Source of the DNA: Candidatus Melainabacteria bacterium | GTDB lineage: Bacteria > Cyanobacteriota > Vampirovibrionia > LMEP-6097 | Reading direction: 5' to 3' | DNA length: 14,403 bases | Assembly: GCA_028817775.1 (NCBI GenBank) | Contig: JAPPOW010000034.1 | Location: 5,974 to 20,376, forward strand | Shown: positions 1 to 6,875 of the stretch, piece after piece | Position numbering within the stretch: the stretch's first letter is position 1 | Layout: every line of letters starts with the position of its first letter | The notes under the pieces: generated by a model | What the model was told of the DNA's origin: nothing | Seen by the model: only the letters and a program-made list of their open reading frames with translations | The model's database searches: none | Program-made: the position numbers and the translations under genes

Positions 1-46
1 TAATTCTTATCAAAAACCTTTATTTATCAACGTTTTATTTATTGAT

Positions 47-55
47 TGGTATAAA
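47..55 (+). promoter_or_regulatory. Candidate extended -10 promoter upstream of the 484-aa gene
   Basis: TG-G-TATAAA matches an extended -10 box (TGnTATAAT with one mismatch). No convincing -35 is seen. Transcription would begin near position 62 and give a leader of about 50 bases, unlike the leaderless arrangement seen at most other genes here. The remainder of 1-112 is AT-rich with no gene visible. Confidence 0.4.
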
Positions 56-112
56 ACAATTATCGGTTTACTCACCAGAGCGGCAAGACTTTTACAAAAA
101 CTCTCAAGGGGT

Positions 113-1567
113 ATGGTTGCACCAACATTGCCTCAAGCATGCAAAGTAGATACTACCAAAGATAAATCTAACCCAAGACATGGAGTTAGTGAGTATGCTG
201 TATTAGATTTTGATTACCAAGCAGGACAAGCTGTCTCTAAACAAAAAAGCCAATTCTTTCAATTTGAAAATCTTGAATTGATTGACTTTGCCAAACTTAC
301 CAAAGATGAAACTCTAGCAGCATTGGATGACCTAGCTGAAACAGGTGGTCTACCAGATCGAACAAGAATCATTGTTCTCAATGAAAGTGAGCGCGATGAT
401 AATGAACTACAATCTAGGATTCAAGAACTAATTGATCAACACGATCTTATTGAAGCGATAGAGTTTAGATATAATGGCATAGAACGTGCAGATAGAGAAC
501 TCGCTGTTGATACAACTGAAGCAGAAGCCACCGAAGAAGAGCCCACAGCAGTGCTAGTAGAAACTGCAACCGATGATGCTATAGCAGCTTACTCTGTAAC
601 TACTGCAGCCAGCTTCCCTGTTCTAGTAAGTAGTCTTGATGACTTCAGTGCCTTTGTTACCAACACTGACGATGTGGTAACAGCAACAGATGATGACAGC
701 AAAGCTGTAGACCCACTGGCAGATATTGTTATTCCGGATAGCATCAAAGAACATGAAGATGCCATCAAACAATTAATCCAAGATGGTGATCTTGAAGCAT
801 TTCTCAAAGCTATTGGCATAGAAGATAGAGAAGAGCTCAAAAAAGCCGATGTCACATTGCTAAGAATTCTATTAACAGTCACAACTGAGCAAACTAAAAA
901 TCAAGCAACCCAAAAGAGACTAAAGAAGCTTGCTGCAATGCTTTCTCCAGGCACCACCAAGGAGCAAAAAGCAGATATAGTAGAGGATTTAATTCGTGAC
1001 TTTGTTAACACCAGAAGATTATCCAAGAACGATATGCTGCTTGCTGATGATTTAGCTGATTTCAAAGCAAACCTTGAGGAGAGAAGTTCAATTAGTTTTG
1101 TTGAATTTCTACATAGGTTTTTACTTAATGGCATTCCAGCAAAACACAAAAAATATATCAAAGGCTTAATCCAGGATTTGATCCCTAAAGCTAAAGATTT
1201 CAATGAAACCCGTGACAAATACTTAGATTTGAGAATTAAACGTGCCAAAGTTAGTGCTGAAGATCAAGCAATCAAACTCAAAGTCAAAGCAATTGACGAG
1301 CTTCAAAGAATTCTAGAACAGAGCAAAAGAGCTGGTAACAAAACTAGCAAGCTTGAAATTGACTTTAGCTTACTAAGTACTACTGACCTAAGTACCAACC
1401 CAGTATTTATCCAATTCCTATTGAACTTAGAAGATAATCAAGCTGGTATTAATATAGTCTTGCCTGCTGGTGACTTCCAAATAGAAGCTCCAAGAGGCAC
1501 TGAACTTCATGCAGAGGATGTTACAAAAGCCAATCAAGCCTTACAAAACCTGAGAAAGAAAGGCTAA
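113..1567 (+). CDS. Unrecognised 484-aa soluble, acidic protein
   Basis: I do not recognise this protein. It has no signal peptide and no membrane segment. Residues 1-125 form a mixed-charge region. Residues about 130-210 are rich in Glu, Asp, Thr and Ala and look flexible. Residues about 215-410 are strongly helical and charged (many Leu, Lys and Glu), and a short hydrophobic beta-like tail follows near 425-470. The start is uncertain. ATG at 113 is the first in frame, but the G-rich AAGGGG before it sits only one base away, too close for a normal Shine-Dalgarno. Codon use resembles the neighbouring genes, so transfer is not suggested. The gene ends 56 bases before thyX, which has its own promoter-like box. 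A lineage-specific structural or regulatory protein is possible, but no function can be assigned. Confidence 0.75.
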   Translation: MVAPTLPQACKVDTTKDKSNPRHGVSEYAVLDFDYQAGQAVSKQKSQFFQFENLELIDFAKLTKDETLAALDDLAETGGLPDRTRIIVLNESERDDNELQSRIQELIDQHDLIEAIEFRYNGIERADRELAVDTTEAEATEEEPTAVLVETATDDAIAAYSVTTAASFPVLVSSLDDFSAFVTNTDDVVTATDDDSKAVDPLADIVIPDSIKEHEDAIKQLIQDGDLEAFLKAIGIEDREELKKADVTLLRILLTVTTEQTKNQATQKRLKKLAAMLSPGTTKEQKADIVEDLIRDFVNTRRLSKNDMLLADDLADFKANLEERSSISFVEFLHRFLLNGIPAKHKKYIKGLIQDLIPKAKDFNETRDKYLDLRIKRAKVSAEDQAIKLKVKAIDELQRILEQSKRAGNKTSKLEIDFSLLSTTDLSTNPVFIQFLLNLEDNQAGINIVLPAGDFQIEAPRGTELHAEDVTKANQALQNLRKKG

Positions 1568-1605
1568 AATTACCAAAATCTAATCCTGTATCACGCACCC
1601 CATAT

Positions 1606-1614
1606 TGCTAAAAT
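1606..1614 (+). promoter_or_regulatory. Extended -10 promoter of thyX
   Basis: TG-C-TAAAAT, an extended -10 box, ends 9 bases before the thyX ATG. The predicted transcript would have a leader of only about 0-3 bases. No Shine-Dalgarno is present. Confidence 0.5.
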
Positions 1615-1623
1615 AACACCCAT

Positions 1624-2415
1624 ATGGGACACGCAGCATCAGTAATCAAAGACAACAGAGCAATTTTTGAACTTAATCCGGACAACCCACTTCTTGCAGA
1701 AATGGGCATTCTGGGGAGTATGGAGCTACTCGATAGCATGGGCGATGATTTAAGTATCGTTAACGCCGCTAGGGTTTCTTATGCTGGCTCATCAGCTGAT
1801 TTTGATCCAGTCAAGGACAAAAAGTTAATCAAGTATTTGGCTAAGCACAAGCACTGGACTCCATTTGAGCAGAACTCACTCAAGTTCCGGGTCATGTGCC
1901 CGATCTATATTGCGGGTCAGTGGTTGATGAAACATAGATGCTGGGTCTTCAACGAGATTTCTGCGCGTTACACTAAATTTGAGAACACTATCTACAAACC
2001 TGATGACTTCCGCAAACAAGCAGTCAAAAATAAGCAAGCAAGTGACGCCTGTGAGGGTGATATCAACCAAGAGCTGGCTACCGAGATCTATGAAACTGCT
2101 TTTGGTAGCGCGCTTGAAGCTTATAACAAATTACTTGATCTTGGAGTTTGCCGCGAGCAAGCCCGTGGGGTATTGCCAGTAGGCTCGCACACTGAGTTCA
2201 TCACAACAGTTAATCTGCGTAACTATATGCACTGGTACAATTTGCGTGCACCAAGTGACGCTCAGTGGGAAATCCAGCAATACGCCAAGGCTTCAATTGA
2301 GCTAGTCAAGAATAAATTCCCAATCGCTATTGAATGTTTCGAAGAAATCAAGGCTGAAGAAGAAGCTGAGATGATGAAACTTGCTGAACTTAAGAAAGTT
2401 GCATCTAGCAATTAA
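1624..2415 (+). CDS. thyX: Flavin-dependent thymidylate synthase ThyX
   Basis: ThyX makes dTMP from dUMP using methylene-tetrahydrofolate and NAD(P)H with bound FAD, as a homotetramer in the cytoplasm. The family's RHRx7S signature appears as K103-H-R followed seven residues later by S113, inside a block ending NEISARY (110-116). Other family blocks are HKHWTPFE (75-82), CREQARGVLP (176-185), NLRNYMHWYNLR (197-208) and AQWEI (213-217). At 263 aa it is within the usual range, with a slightly long N-terminus. The first signature residue is Lys instead of the usual Arg, a conservative but uncommon change. The gene converges on argF with about 50 bases between the stops. No thyA is in the window. 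The family call is firm; the exact start is supported by the promoter spacing. Confidence 0.95.
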   Translation: MGHAASVIKDNRAIFELNPDNPLLAEMGILGSMELLDSMGDDLSIVNAARVSYAGSSADFDPVKDKKLIKYLAKHKHWTPFEQNSLKFRVMCPIYIAGQWLMKHRCWVFNEISARYTKFENTIYKPDDFRKQAVKNKQASDACEGDINQELATEIYETAFGSALEAYNKLLDLGVCREQARGVLPVGSHTEFITTVNLRNYMHWYNLRAPSDAQWEIQQYAKASIELVKNKFPIAIECFEEIKAEEEAEMMKLAELKKVASSN

Positions 2416-2419
2416 CCCA

Positions 2420-2461
2420 GGAGATCTTGACGTCGCATCTTTGATACTCCTCAAGATGACA
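2420..2461. repeat. Short degenerate inverted repeat between thyX and argF
   Basis: ATCTTGA (2424-2430) and TCAAGAT (2451-2457) form a 7-bp stem, flanked by GGAG and ending in AAGATGACA. The wording resembles decayed copies of the common intergenic repeats that end in CTCAGGATGACA. It lies between convergent genes and might act as a weak two-way terminator, but there is no T tract. Confidence 0.35.
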
Positions 2462-2464
2462 TGT

Positions 2465-3358
2465 TTAGGACATTAATTTTAATAAGATAGCTTTTTGAGC
2501 ATGCAAACGATTCTCTGCCTGGTCAAGAATCGAAGCCTCATGCTGATCAATTACTTCAGCAGTAATCTCCTCGCCTCTATGCGCAGGCAAGCAATGCAAA
2601 ACTATTGCATTATCAGCAGCATGACTCAGTAGCTCTTCATTAACCTGATAACCTGTAAAAATTTTCTTACGACGCTGAGCATCACGTTCCTGCCCCATAC
2701 TTGACCAAACATCAGTGTAGACTACATTAGCGCCTTTGGCAGCCTCAAACACATCATCAACAATAGTAGTGAACTCGGACTCAAATCCATCAAATGGTTC
2801 ATGTTCCTTTGGAGCTGCTACTGTAATCGGGATACCCAATTTAGTACAAGCAAGCATCAAGGAGTGCACCGTATTGTTTCCATCACCAATATATGCAACT
2901 TTGACCCCATCAAAGCCAGCAAACCTTTCTCTAATTGTCAGTAGGTCAGCCATTGTTTGACAAGGATGCTCCAAGTCAGACAAACCATTAATGATAGGAA
3001 TACTAGAATACTTAGCGGTCTCAGTCAGTACATCATGCCCAAAAGTACGAATCATAATGCCATCAAGATAGCGTGACATAACCTTAGCAACATCAGAGCG
3101 TGCCTCACGCTCGCCAATTTGAATCTCATTACTATAGAGCACCAAAACTGAACCACCCATCTGGTTCATACCAACTTCAAAACTAATTCGAGTACGCAAA
3201 CTTGGTTTCTCAAAAATCAAAGCCAAAGATTTACCCTTGAGCAAATCAGATTGATCTTCACCATTTTTGACGCCTGCCTTAAGCTCTGCAGCCTTGTCCA
3301 GTAGCTCGATTAGCTCCTCTTTGGAGACATCATTAATACTCAGAAAGTGCCTTACCAT
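2465..3358 (-). CDS. argF: Ornithine carbamoyltransferase
   Basis: This enzyme joins carbamoyl phosphate and ornithine to make citrulline in arginine synthesis; it is a cytoplasmic trimer. Visible signatures are SLRTR (53-57, carbamoyl phosphate binding), HPCQ (131-134), the ornithine-loop DVWSSMG (226-232) and HCLP (255-258) with the catalytic Cys. The length of 297 aa is typical, and all key residues are present. An anabolic role is likely because no arginine deiminase or carbamate kinase gene is nearby; this is inference. The start ATG overlaps the end of mazG by 7 bases. A promoter-like TGCTAGCAT ends 7 bases before that ATG, inside mazG, so argF may be transcribed both with mazG and on its own. 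Confidence 0.96.
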   Translation of the reverse strand: MVRHFLSINDVSKEELIELLDKAAELKAGVKNGEDQSDLLKGKSLALIFEKPSLRTRISFEVGMNQMGGSVLVLYSNEIQIGEREARSDVAKVMSRYLDGIMIRTFGHDVLTETAKYSSIPIINGLSDLEHPCQTMADLLTIRERFAGFDGVKVAYIGDGNNTVHSLMLACTKLGIPITVAAPKEHEPFDGFESEFTTIVDDVFEAAKGANVVYTDVWSSMGQERDAQRRKKIFTGYQVNEELLSHAADNAIVLHCLPAHRGEEITAEVIDQHEASILDQAENRLHAQKAILLKLMS

Positions 3359-4209
3359 ATCTTTGATGCTAGCATAATTTTAGCTTCTTGCCAGAGATTC
3401 TCGAGGGTCTCAATATCACACTCATTCATAATCAAACCCTTCTTTTTACAGATTTCTTGCATAGCATTAAATCTATCGACAAATTTATTATTGACCCTAC
3501 GCAAAGCATCTTCTGGATCAATCCGATACCAACGTGCGATATTAACAACCGTAAATAAAATGTCACCAAGCTCCAAATCAGCGTCACGCTGCACTTGCTC
3601 ATCATCGTAACCATCCTTATATGGATCCTTACCACTACTAATACGATAGTGTTCAATCACATCACGCAGTTCCTTAATTTCTGAATCGAGTTGTCCCCAA
3701 AGTTTGCGCTCCTCATCCCACTCAAAGCTCTCCTTCACTGCTTTTTTAGAAATTTTCCAAGCTCTAGCTAGTGCTGGCATCTCATGCGGAATACCTTCAA
3801 AAATACTCAAGCGAGCTTTTTTCTCCTTGGCTTTCTCAGCATCCCAAAGTTTATCCACTTCATCATTACTGCCAGCTGAATCAGTAGCAAAGACATGAGG
3901 ATGACGTTTGATCATCTTCTCATCAATCTTAGCCACAACATCAGCGAAGTTAAACTTACCCTTTTCTTCAGCCATACGCGAATGCAAAACAATTTGCAAA
4001 AGCAAATCACCAAGCTCTTCTTTTAATTCAGCATAAGCAGCATCAGAATTTTCTTCATCAACTCTATCTAGCGCTTCCAAAGATTCATAAGATTCTTCAA
4101 GCATATAGCGGCGCAAAGAAGCATGACTCTGGTTGAGGTTCCAGACACAACCCTTCTCTGGATCTCTAATTTCCTTAATGGTTTCGAGGAATTTGTCAAC
4201 TTCTTTCAT
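3352..4209 (-). CDS. mazG: Nucleoside triphosphate pyrophosphohydrolase MazG
   Basis: MazG hydrolyses nucleoside triphosphates to monophosphates and pyrophosphate, cleaning non-canonical or excess nucleotides and, in E. coli, lowering ppGpp. Two MazG-type helical domains are visible. The N-terminal one begins KEVDKFLETIKEIRDPEKGC and continues through a Glu-rich metal site (LEESYESL, then EELGDLLLQIVLHS). The C-terminal one contains LELGDILFTVVNIARW. I place the start at ATG 4209, three codons inside the longest frame: this gives 285 aa, matches where family members begin, and leaves an extended -10 box ending exactly 7 bases upstream. It is divergent from nrnA across hairpin element A and is followed by argF with a 7-base overlap. 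Confidence 0.93.
   Translation of the reverse strand: MKEVDKFLETIKEIRDPEKGCVWNLNQSHASLRRYMLEESYESLEALDRVDEENSDAAYAELKEELGDLLLQIVLHSRMAEEKGKFNFADVVAKIDEKMIKRHPHVFATDSAGSNDEVDKLWDAEKAKEKKARLSIFEGIPHEMPALARAWKISKKAVKESFEWDEERKLWGQLDSEIKELRDVIEHYRISSGKDPYKDGYDDEQVQRDADLELGDILFTVVNIARWYRIDPEDALRRVNNKFVDRFNAMQEICKKKGLIMNECDIETLENLWQEAKIMLASKIW
3366..3374 (-). promoter_or_regulatory. Candidate internal extended -10 promoter of argF
   Basis: On the minus strand TG-C-TAGCAT lies inside the last codons of mazG and ends 7 bases before the argF ATG, the same spacing as at five other genes here. It may give a leaderless argF mRNA. Because it lies in coding sequence, chance is harder to exclude. Confidence 0.4.
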
Positions 4210-4216
4210 CAAGGTC

Positions 4217-4225
4217 ATGATAGCA
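4217..4225 (-). promoter_or_regulatory. Extended -10 promoter of mazG
   Basis: On the minus strand TG-C-TATCAT ends 7 bases (GACCTTG) before ATG 4209. The upstream in-frame ATG at 4218 overlaps the box itself, so it would lie outside the transcript. This decides the start codon. Confidence 0.6.
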
Positions 4226-4240
4226 TCTCACATTAATGGC

Positions 4241-4378
4241 ATATGCTTGCTACGCAAGCTGCCTATGGAGCAAGCTCCTGCATATGGGTTTCACCCTGCT
4301 GAAAGCTATGGAAACAACAGCAGCAAAGCATATGCAGGCACGAAGTGCCATTTGCAGGAACCAAAGGTTCCCTACGCA
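4241..4378. repeat. Five-hairpin modular repeat, copy A
   Basis: This element fills most of the space between divergent mazG and nrnA. Hairpins in order are GCTTGC-TAC-GCAAGC (4245-4259), GGAGC-AA-GCTCC (4267-4278), GGGT-TTC-ACCC (4286-4296), a centre bounded by CTGCTG and CAGCAG (4296-4323), GGCAC-GAA-GTGCC (4337-4349) and GGAACC-AAA-GGTTCC (4357-4371). Left hairpins are framed by ATG...CTGC; right hairpins carry the inverse frame GCAG...CAT. Open frames running through it are artefacts and falsely lengthen the N-terminus of nrnA. Confidence 0.85.
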
Positions 4379-4384
4379 CTTTCC

Positions 4385-4393
4385 TGTTAAGAT
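4385..4393 (+). promoter_or_regulatory. Extended -10 promoter of nrnA-like gene
   Basis: TG-T-TAAGAT ends 7 bases (TATATTC) before ATG 4401 and begins directly after hairpin element A. It supports 4401 as the start and predicts a leaderless mRNA. Confidence 0.5.
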
Positions 4394-4400
4394 TATATTC

Positions 4401-5438
4401 ATGTCGTTGACTGCTGAACAAATCCTCGATCAATCTAAACAAGAAAGCCAAACAATGGTGGACAAGATACTTAGTGCTAAAACTGCAGTGGTCACAGCTC
4501 ACGTCAATCCTGATGGCGATACTCTAGGTTCAATGCTGGCACTAGCTAAAGTACTAGAGCAAGCTGGAGTCAAGCGAGTCGATAGAGTGATGCATGACCC
4601 AGTGCCTGATATTTATAAATTCTTTCCGGACCAGGATAAAGTAAAGTGCTCTCAAGAAAGTACAGAAGCTTTGCTTGAAGAGTATGACTTAAGCTTTAGT
4701 TGTGACTGTGGTTCAATCAAACGCTTAGGTAGTGCTGGTGAGGTCTGGCAACGAGCCAAAACCACTTGTAATGTTGATCACCATCTTTCTAATCCGCTCT
4801 ACGCTGATCTTAATTGGGTCGACCCCAACGCAACTTGCACCGGACAAGTAGTCAAAGAACTTGCTGCTGCTCTCAAACAAGCAGGCAAGAATATTGAGAC
4901 CGATGCTGAACTAGCAAGTCTCTACTACATCACCTTACTGACTGATACTGGTGGCTTTATGCACAGTAATACTACTGGCAAAGTTTTTGCTTGGGCAGCA
5001 GAATTGATTGAACAAGGTGCTAATCCTAGTAAGCTCTATCATGGTTTGTTTAACCAAATGCCGTTTAGGGCAATCAAAGTTATTGGCGCAGCTCTCGACA
5101 AATTAGAATTGATTGAAGTCAAACCAGGACTCAAGCTTGCTTATACTTACACTTTGCGTAGTGAGCTTGCTGAGCTTGAAGCTAAGGATGAAGATACTGA
5201 TGAGATTGTTGATCACATCATGCGCATCAAAGAAATTCAGGCTTGTCTGTATTTGCGTGAAGCTAAAGTAGACGGGCATTACAAAGGTAGCTTGCGTAGT
5301 GCAATTCCAGAATTGGATTGTTCAGTACTTGCTTCACAACTCAATGGTGGCGGGCATGCTAGAGCAGCAGGATTTAACCTAGATGCAGAGTCGTTAGATG
5401 ATTTAAAAGCTACAGTTTTAGAGTTGCTAAGAAACTAG
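4401..5438 (+). CDS. nrnA: DHH/DHHA1 phosphoesterase, NrnA-like (oligoribonuclease / pAp phosphatase type)
   Basis: NrnA-type enzymes degrade very short RNAs and may dephosphorylate 3',5'-adenosine bisphosphate; some relatives hydrolyse cyclic dinucleotides. The 345-aa chain has HVNPDGD (34-40), an Asp-bearing CDCGS (101-105), VDHH (125-128) and TDTGGF (171-176), all in the metal-binding DHH domain. The C-terminal DHHA1 domain carries GGGHARAAG (326-334). The frame is open a further 55 codons upstream, but that stretch is repeat element A and not protein. ATG 4401 fits the family N-terminus and the promoter spacing. Hairpin element B begins right after the stop codon. The family is clear, but nanoRNase, pAp phosphatase and c-di-AMP phosphodiesterase activities cannot be told apart from sequence alone. 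Confidence 0.88.
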   Translation: MSLTAEQILDQSKQESQTMVDKILSAKTAVVTAHVNPDGDTLGSMLALAKVLEQAGVKRVDRVMHDPVPDIYKFFPDQDKVKCSQESTEALLEEYDLSFSCDCGSIKRLGSAGEVWQRAKTTCNVDHHLSNPLYADLNWVDPNATCTGQVVKELAAALKQAGKNIETDAELASLYYITLLTDTGGFMHSNTTGKVFAWAAELIEQGANPSKLYHGLFNQMPFRAIKVIGAALDKLELIEVKPGLKLAYTYTLRSELAELEAKDEDTDEIVDHIMRIKEIQACLYLREAKVDGHYKGSLRSAIPELDCSVLASQLNGGGHARAAGFNLDAESLDDLKATVLELLRN

Positions 5439-5440
5439 CT

Positions 5441-5574
5441 TATGGCACTTCGTGCCTGCGTATGGAGCTACGCTCCTGCAAATGGGCTTCGCCCTGCTGA
5501 GAGATTTAGGACCAATAGCAGCGAAGCATATGCAGGTACGAAGTACCATAAGCAGAAGCCAAAGGCTTCATAAC
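5441..5574. repeat. Five-hairpin modular repeat, copy B
   Basis: It begins within three bases of the nrnA stop. Hairpins: GGCAC-TTC-GTGCC (5444-5456), GGAGC-TAC-GCTCC (5464-5476), GGGC-TTC-GCCC (5484-5494), a centre bounded by CTGCTG and AGCAGC (about 5494-5522), GGTAC-GAA-GTACC (5535-5547) and GAAGCC-AAA-GGCTTC (5555-5569). Every stem pairs perfectly, although the stem words differ from copy A at most positions. It may contribute to the 3' end of the nrnA transcript. Short open frames inside it look spurious. Confidence 0.85.
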
Positions 5575-5585
5575 GCTATTCACAA

Positions 5586-5624
5586 AACAAAAAAAATAAG
5601 GAAGCTTAACAAACGTCAAGCTCC
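5586..5624 (-). terminator. Rho-independent terminator of the 110-aa gene
   Basis: On the minus strand GGAGCTT (5618-5624) pairs with AAGCTTCC (5600-5607) across one bulged base and a 10-base loop. A T-rich run (complement of the A tract at 5589-5597) follows. It lies about 37 bases past the stop of the small acidic gene and is the clearest terminator in the window. Confidence 0.7.
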
Positions 5625-5660
5625 CTCCCCCACAAGAAAATTGTTATTAATCGAAGACTA

Positions 5661-5993
5661 TTAGTCTTCTGCAAATGCTGCCGGTATCTGCGTCAAAGAT
5701 TCAATCACAACATCAGCACGCTGACCGTCGCTCATTGTATCCAAAGTCCGCCACATATACTTGACCCATTCTCTCCTCTCATCATCCAGGAACGCATCGT
5801 TCTCTTGGATAAACTCATCCGATGAATTATATTCTCGGTAATAGTAGATGGCTGCAATCGTATCAGCCATATACGAGTAGGTATAGTCATCTACCTCTAC
5901 TTTGTCCACTACTGACTGGCAATCAGAAAGAAACCTTTCCAACAACAAGCCTGGATCTAAATGATCCTGGACGTCGAAATCCGCCTCGTACAT
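5661..5993 (-). CDS. Unrecognised 110-aa acidic protein
   Basis: I do not recognise the family. The protein is strongly acidic, with many Asp and Glu and several Tyr (a DDYTYSYMADTIAAIYYY stretch near 35-52). It is probably all-helical and soluble, with no signal peptide or membrane segment. A good terminator follows, and a G-rich Shine-Dalgarno-like AGGGGGG ends three bases before the ATG. Both support a real, separately transcribed gene. Its initiation differs from the leaderless pattern of the neighbours. A perfect dyad, GAAGACTA-T-TAGTCTTC (5653-5669), overlaps the stop codon. Small acidic proteins of this kind include immunity proteins, DNA mimics and regulators, but nothing here picks one, and no toxin-like partner is adjacent. 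Confidence 0.7.
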   Translation of the reverse strand: MYEADFDVQDHLDPGLLLERFLSDCQSVVDKVEVDDYTYSYMADTIAAIYYYREYNSSDEFIQENDAFLDDERREWVKYMWRTLDTMSDGQRADVVIESLTQIPAAFAED

Positions 5994-6098
5994 ATTCCCC
6001 CCTAGTTGAAAAAATGCTTAGTTCCCCCCAGCACCCTTTCGTACTAGTCTTATAGGCCTAGTAGATTTAGGGAAGGTTAAATAAGACTCGCAGATTTA

Positions 6099-6833
6099 TT
6101 AAATAAAGTTCATCTTGCAAAACAAGGCAATGGCAGCAGTTTCAGCCTTTAGTAGCCTAGTTCCAAGGCTTTGAGCCTCAAATCCAAGTTCTTCTAATGC
6201 TTGGACTTCTTCATCTGAGAGTCCGCCTTCTGGACCTACTAATAAAGCAATAGGCTCGCCTATTGCTTTGGCTAGTCGCTTATCGCCAGTCGCTTCTTTC
6301 AGTGACAGTCTCTCGTTTGCAAAGTAATTTTTACCTGCTACAGCCTTAATTTCAGAGAAATCAATAGGCTCAGAGAGCTTAGCAAAGCGGGCACCCTCGC
6401 ATTGTTCAGTAGCTTCTTGAATAATCTTGAGCTGCCTTGTTTTTTGTTTAGTTATTGCTTCTATATATTGTTTTTGGCTACGCGCAAATTTAACCGGAAT
6501 AATTTTCTGCACTCCCAGTTCTACTAATTTACGCAGCATCCAATTGAAGTTCTCAGTCTTGATTATAGGTATATAGAAAGTCACAGCTTGAGCTAGTTCG
6601 CGCTGTGACTCTTGAATATCAGTGATAGCAAACTCTGCTAAGTTTTTTCTTATATTTTCAAGCTTGGTGTAATAAACTTTACCCGAGCCATCAATAAAGC
6701 TCAATTCTTCTTTGTGACCGGGTTCCAAGCGCAGCACATTAGTTACTTGGTGGAGTAGATCTTGCCCAGAAACTTTAATAGTCTTGGAGTCAATTTGATC
6801 ATCTGGGCCAATAGTGAAGCGGTAATTGCGCAC
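6099..6833 (-). CDS. rsmE: 16S rRNA (uracil-1498-N3) methyltransferase RsmE
   Basis: RsmE is a SPOUT-fold enzyme that methylates U1498 of 16S rRNA in the 30S subunit using S-adenosylmethionine. With the GTG start at 6833 the protein is 244 aa and begins MRNYRF, like the MRR(Y/F)F start typical of the family. Signatures of the SAM-binding knot are EATEQC (140-145), GPEGGLSDEE (200-209) and LGTRLLKAETA (223-233). An in-frame ATG lies 11 codons upstream at 6866, but an extended -10 box sits between it and the GTG, so the longer form would not be transcribed from that promoter. The gene is divergent from serS across hairpin element C. About 100 bases downstream (6001-6098) hold no gene and no clear terminator. 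Confidence 0.93.
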   Translation of the reverse strand: MRNYRFTIGPDDQIDSKTIKVSGQDLLHQVTNVLRLEPGHKEELSFIDGSGKVYYTKLENIRKNLAEFAITDIQESQRELAQAVTFYIPIIKTENFNWMLRKLVELGVQKIIPVKFARSQKQYIEAITKQKTRQLKIIQEATEQCEGARFAKLSEPIDFSEIKAVAGKNYFANERLSLKEATGDKRLAKAIGEPIALLVGPEGGLSDEEVQALEELGFEAQSLGTRLLKAETAAIALFCKMNFI

Positions 6834-6840
6834 GGTGCTT

Positions 6841-6849
6841 ATTATAACA
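6841..6849 (-). promoter_or_regulatory. Extended -10 promoter of rsmE
   Basis: On the minus strand TG-T-TATAAT, a perfect extended -10 box, ends 7 bases before GTG 6833. Transcription should start at or within a base or two of the start codon, which selects GTG over the upstream ATG. Confidence 0.65.
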
Positions 6850-6875
6850 ACCTGAACAATAGCCATATAACAAAG

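Noticed and set aside
589..1248. Two minus-strand frames opposite the 484-aa gene
   Set aside because: Ser/Leu-rich shadows typical of the antisense of acidic helical coding sequence; the plus-strand frame is longer and continuous.
4133..4390. Plus-strand open frame overlapping the start of mazG
   Set aside because: Shadow of mazG joined to the repeat; antisense to a clear gene and without its own signals.
4236..4400. N-terminal 55-codon extension of the nrnA frame
   Set aside because: It is the translation of hairpin element A; family N-terminus and the -10 box support ATG 4401.
5452..5664. A 70-codon plus-strand open frame
   Set aside because: It translates hairpin element B and the terminator of the opposite gene; no start signal or family resemblance.
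6001..6098. Regulatory RNA or small gene upstream of the 110-aa gene
   Set aside because: Only scattered short dyads (such as TAGGCCTA) and no convincing promoter, structure or frame.
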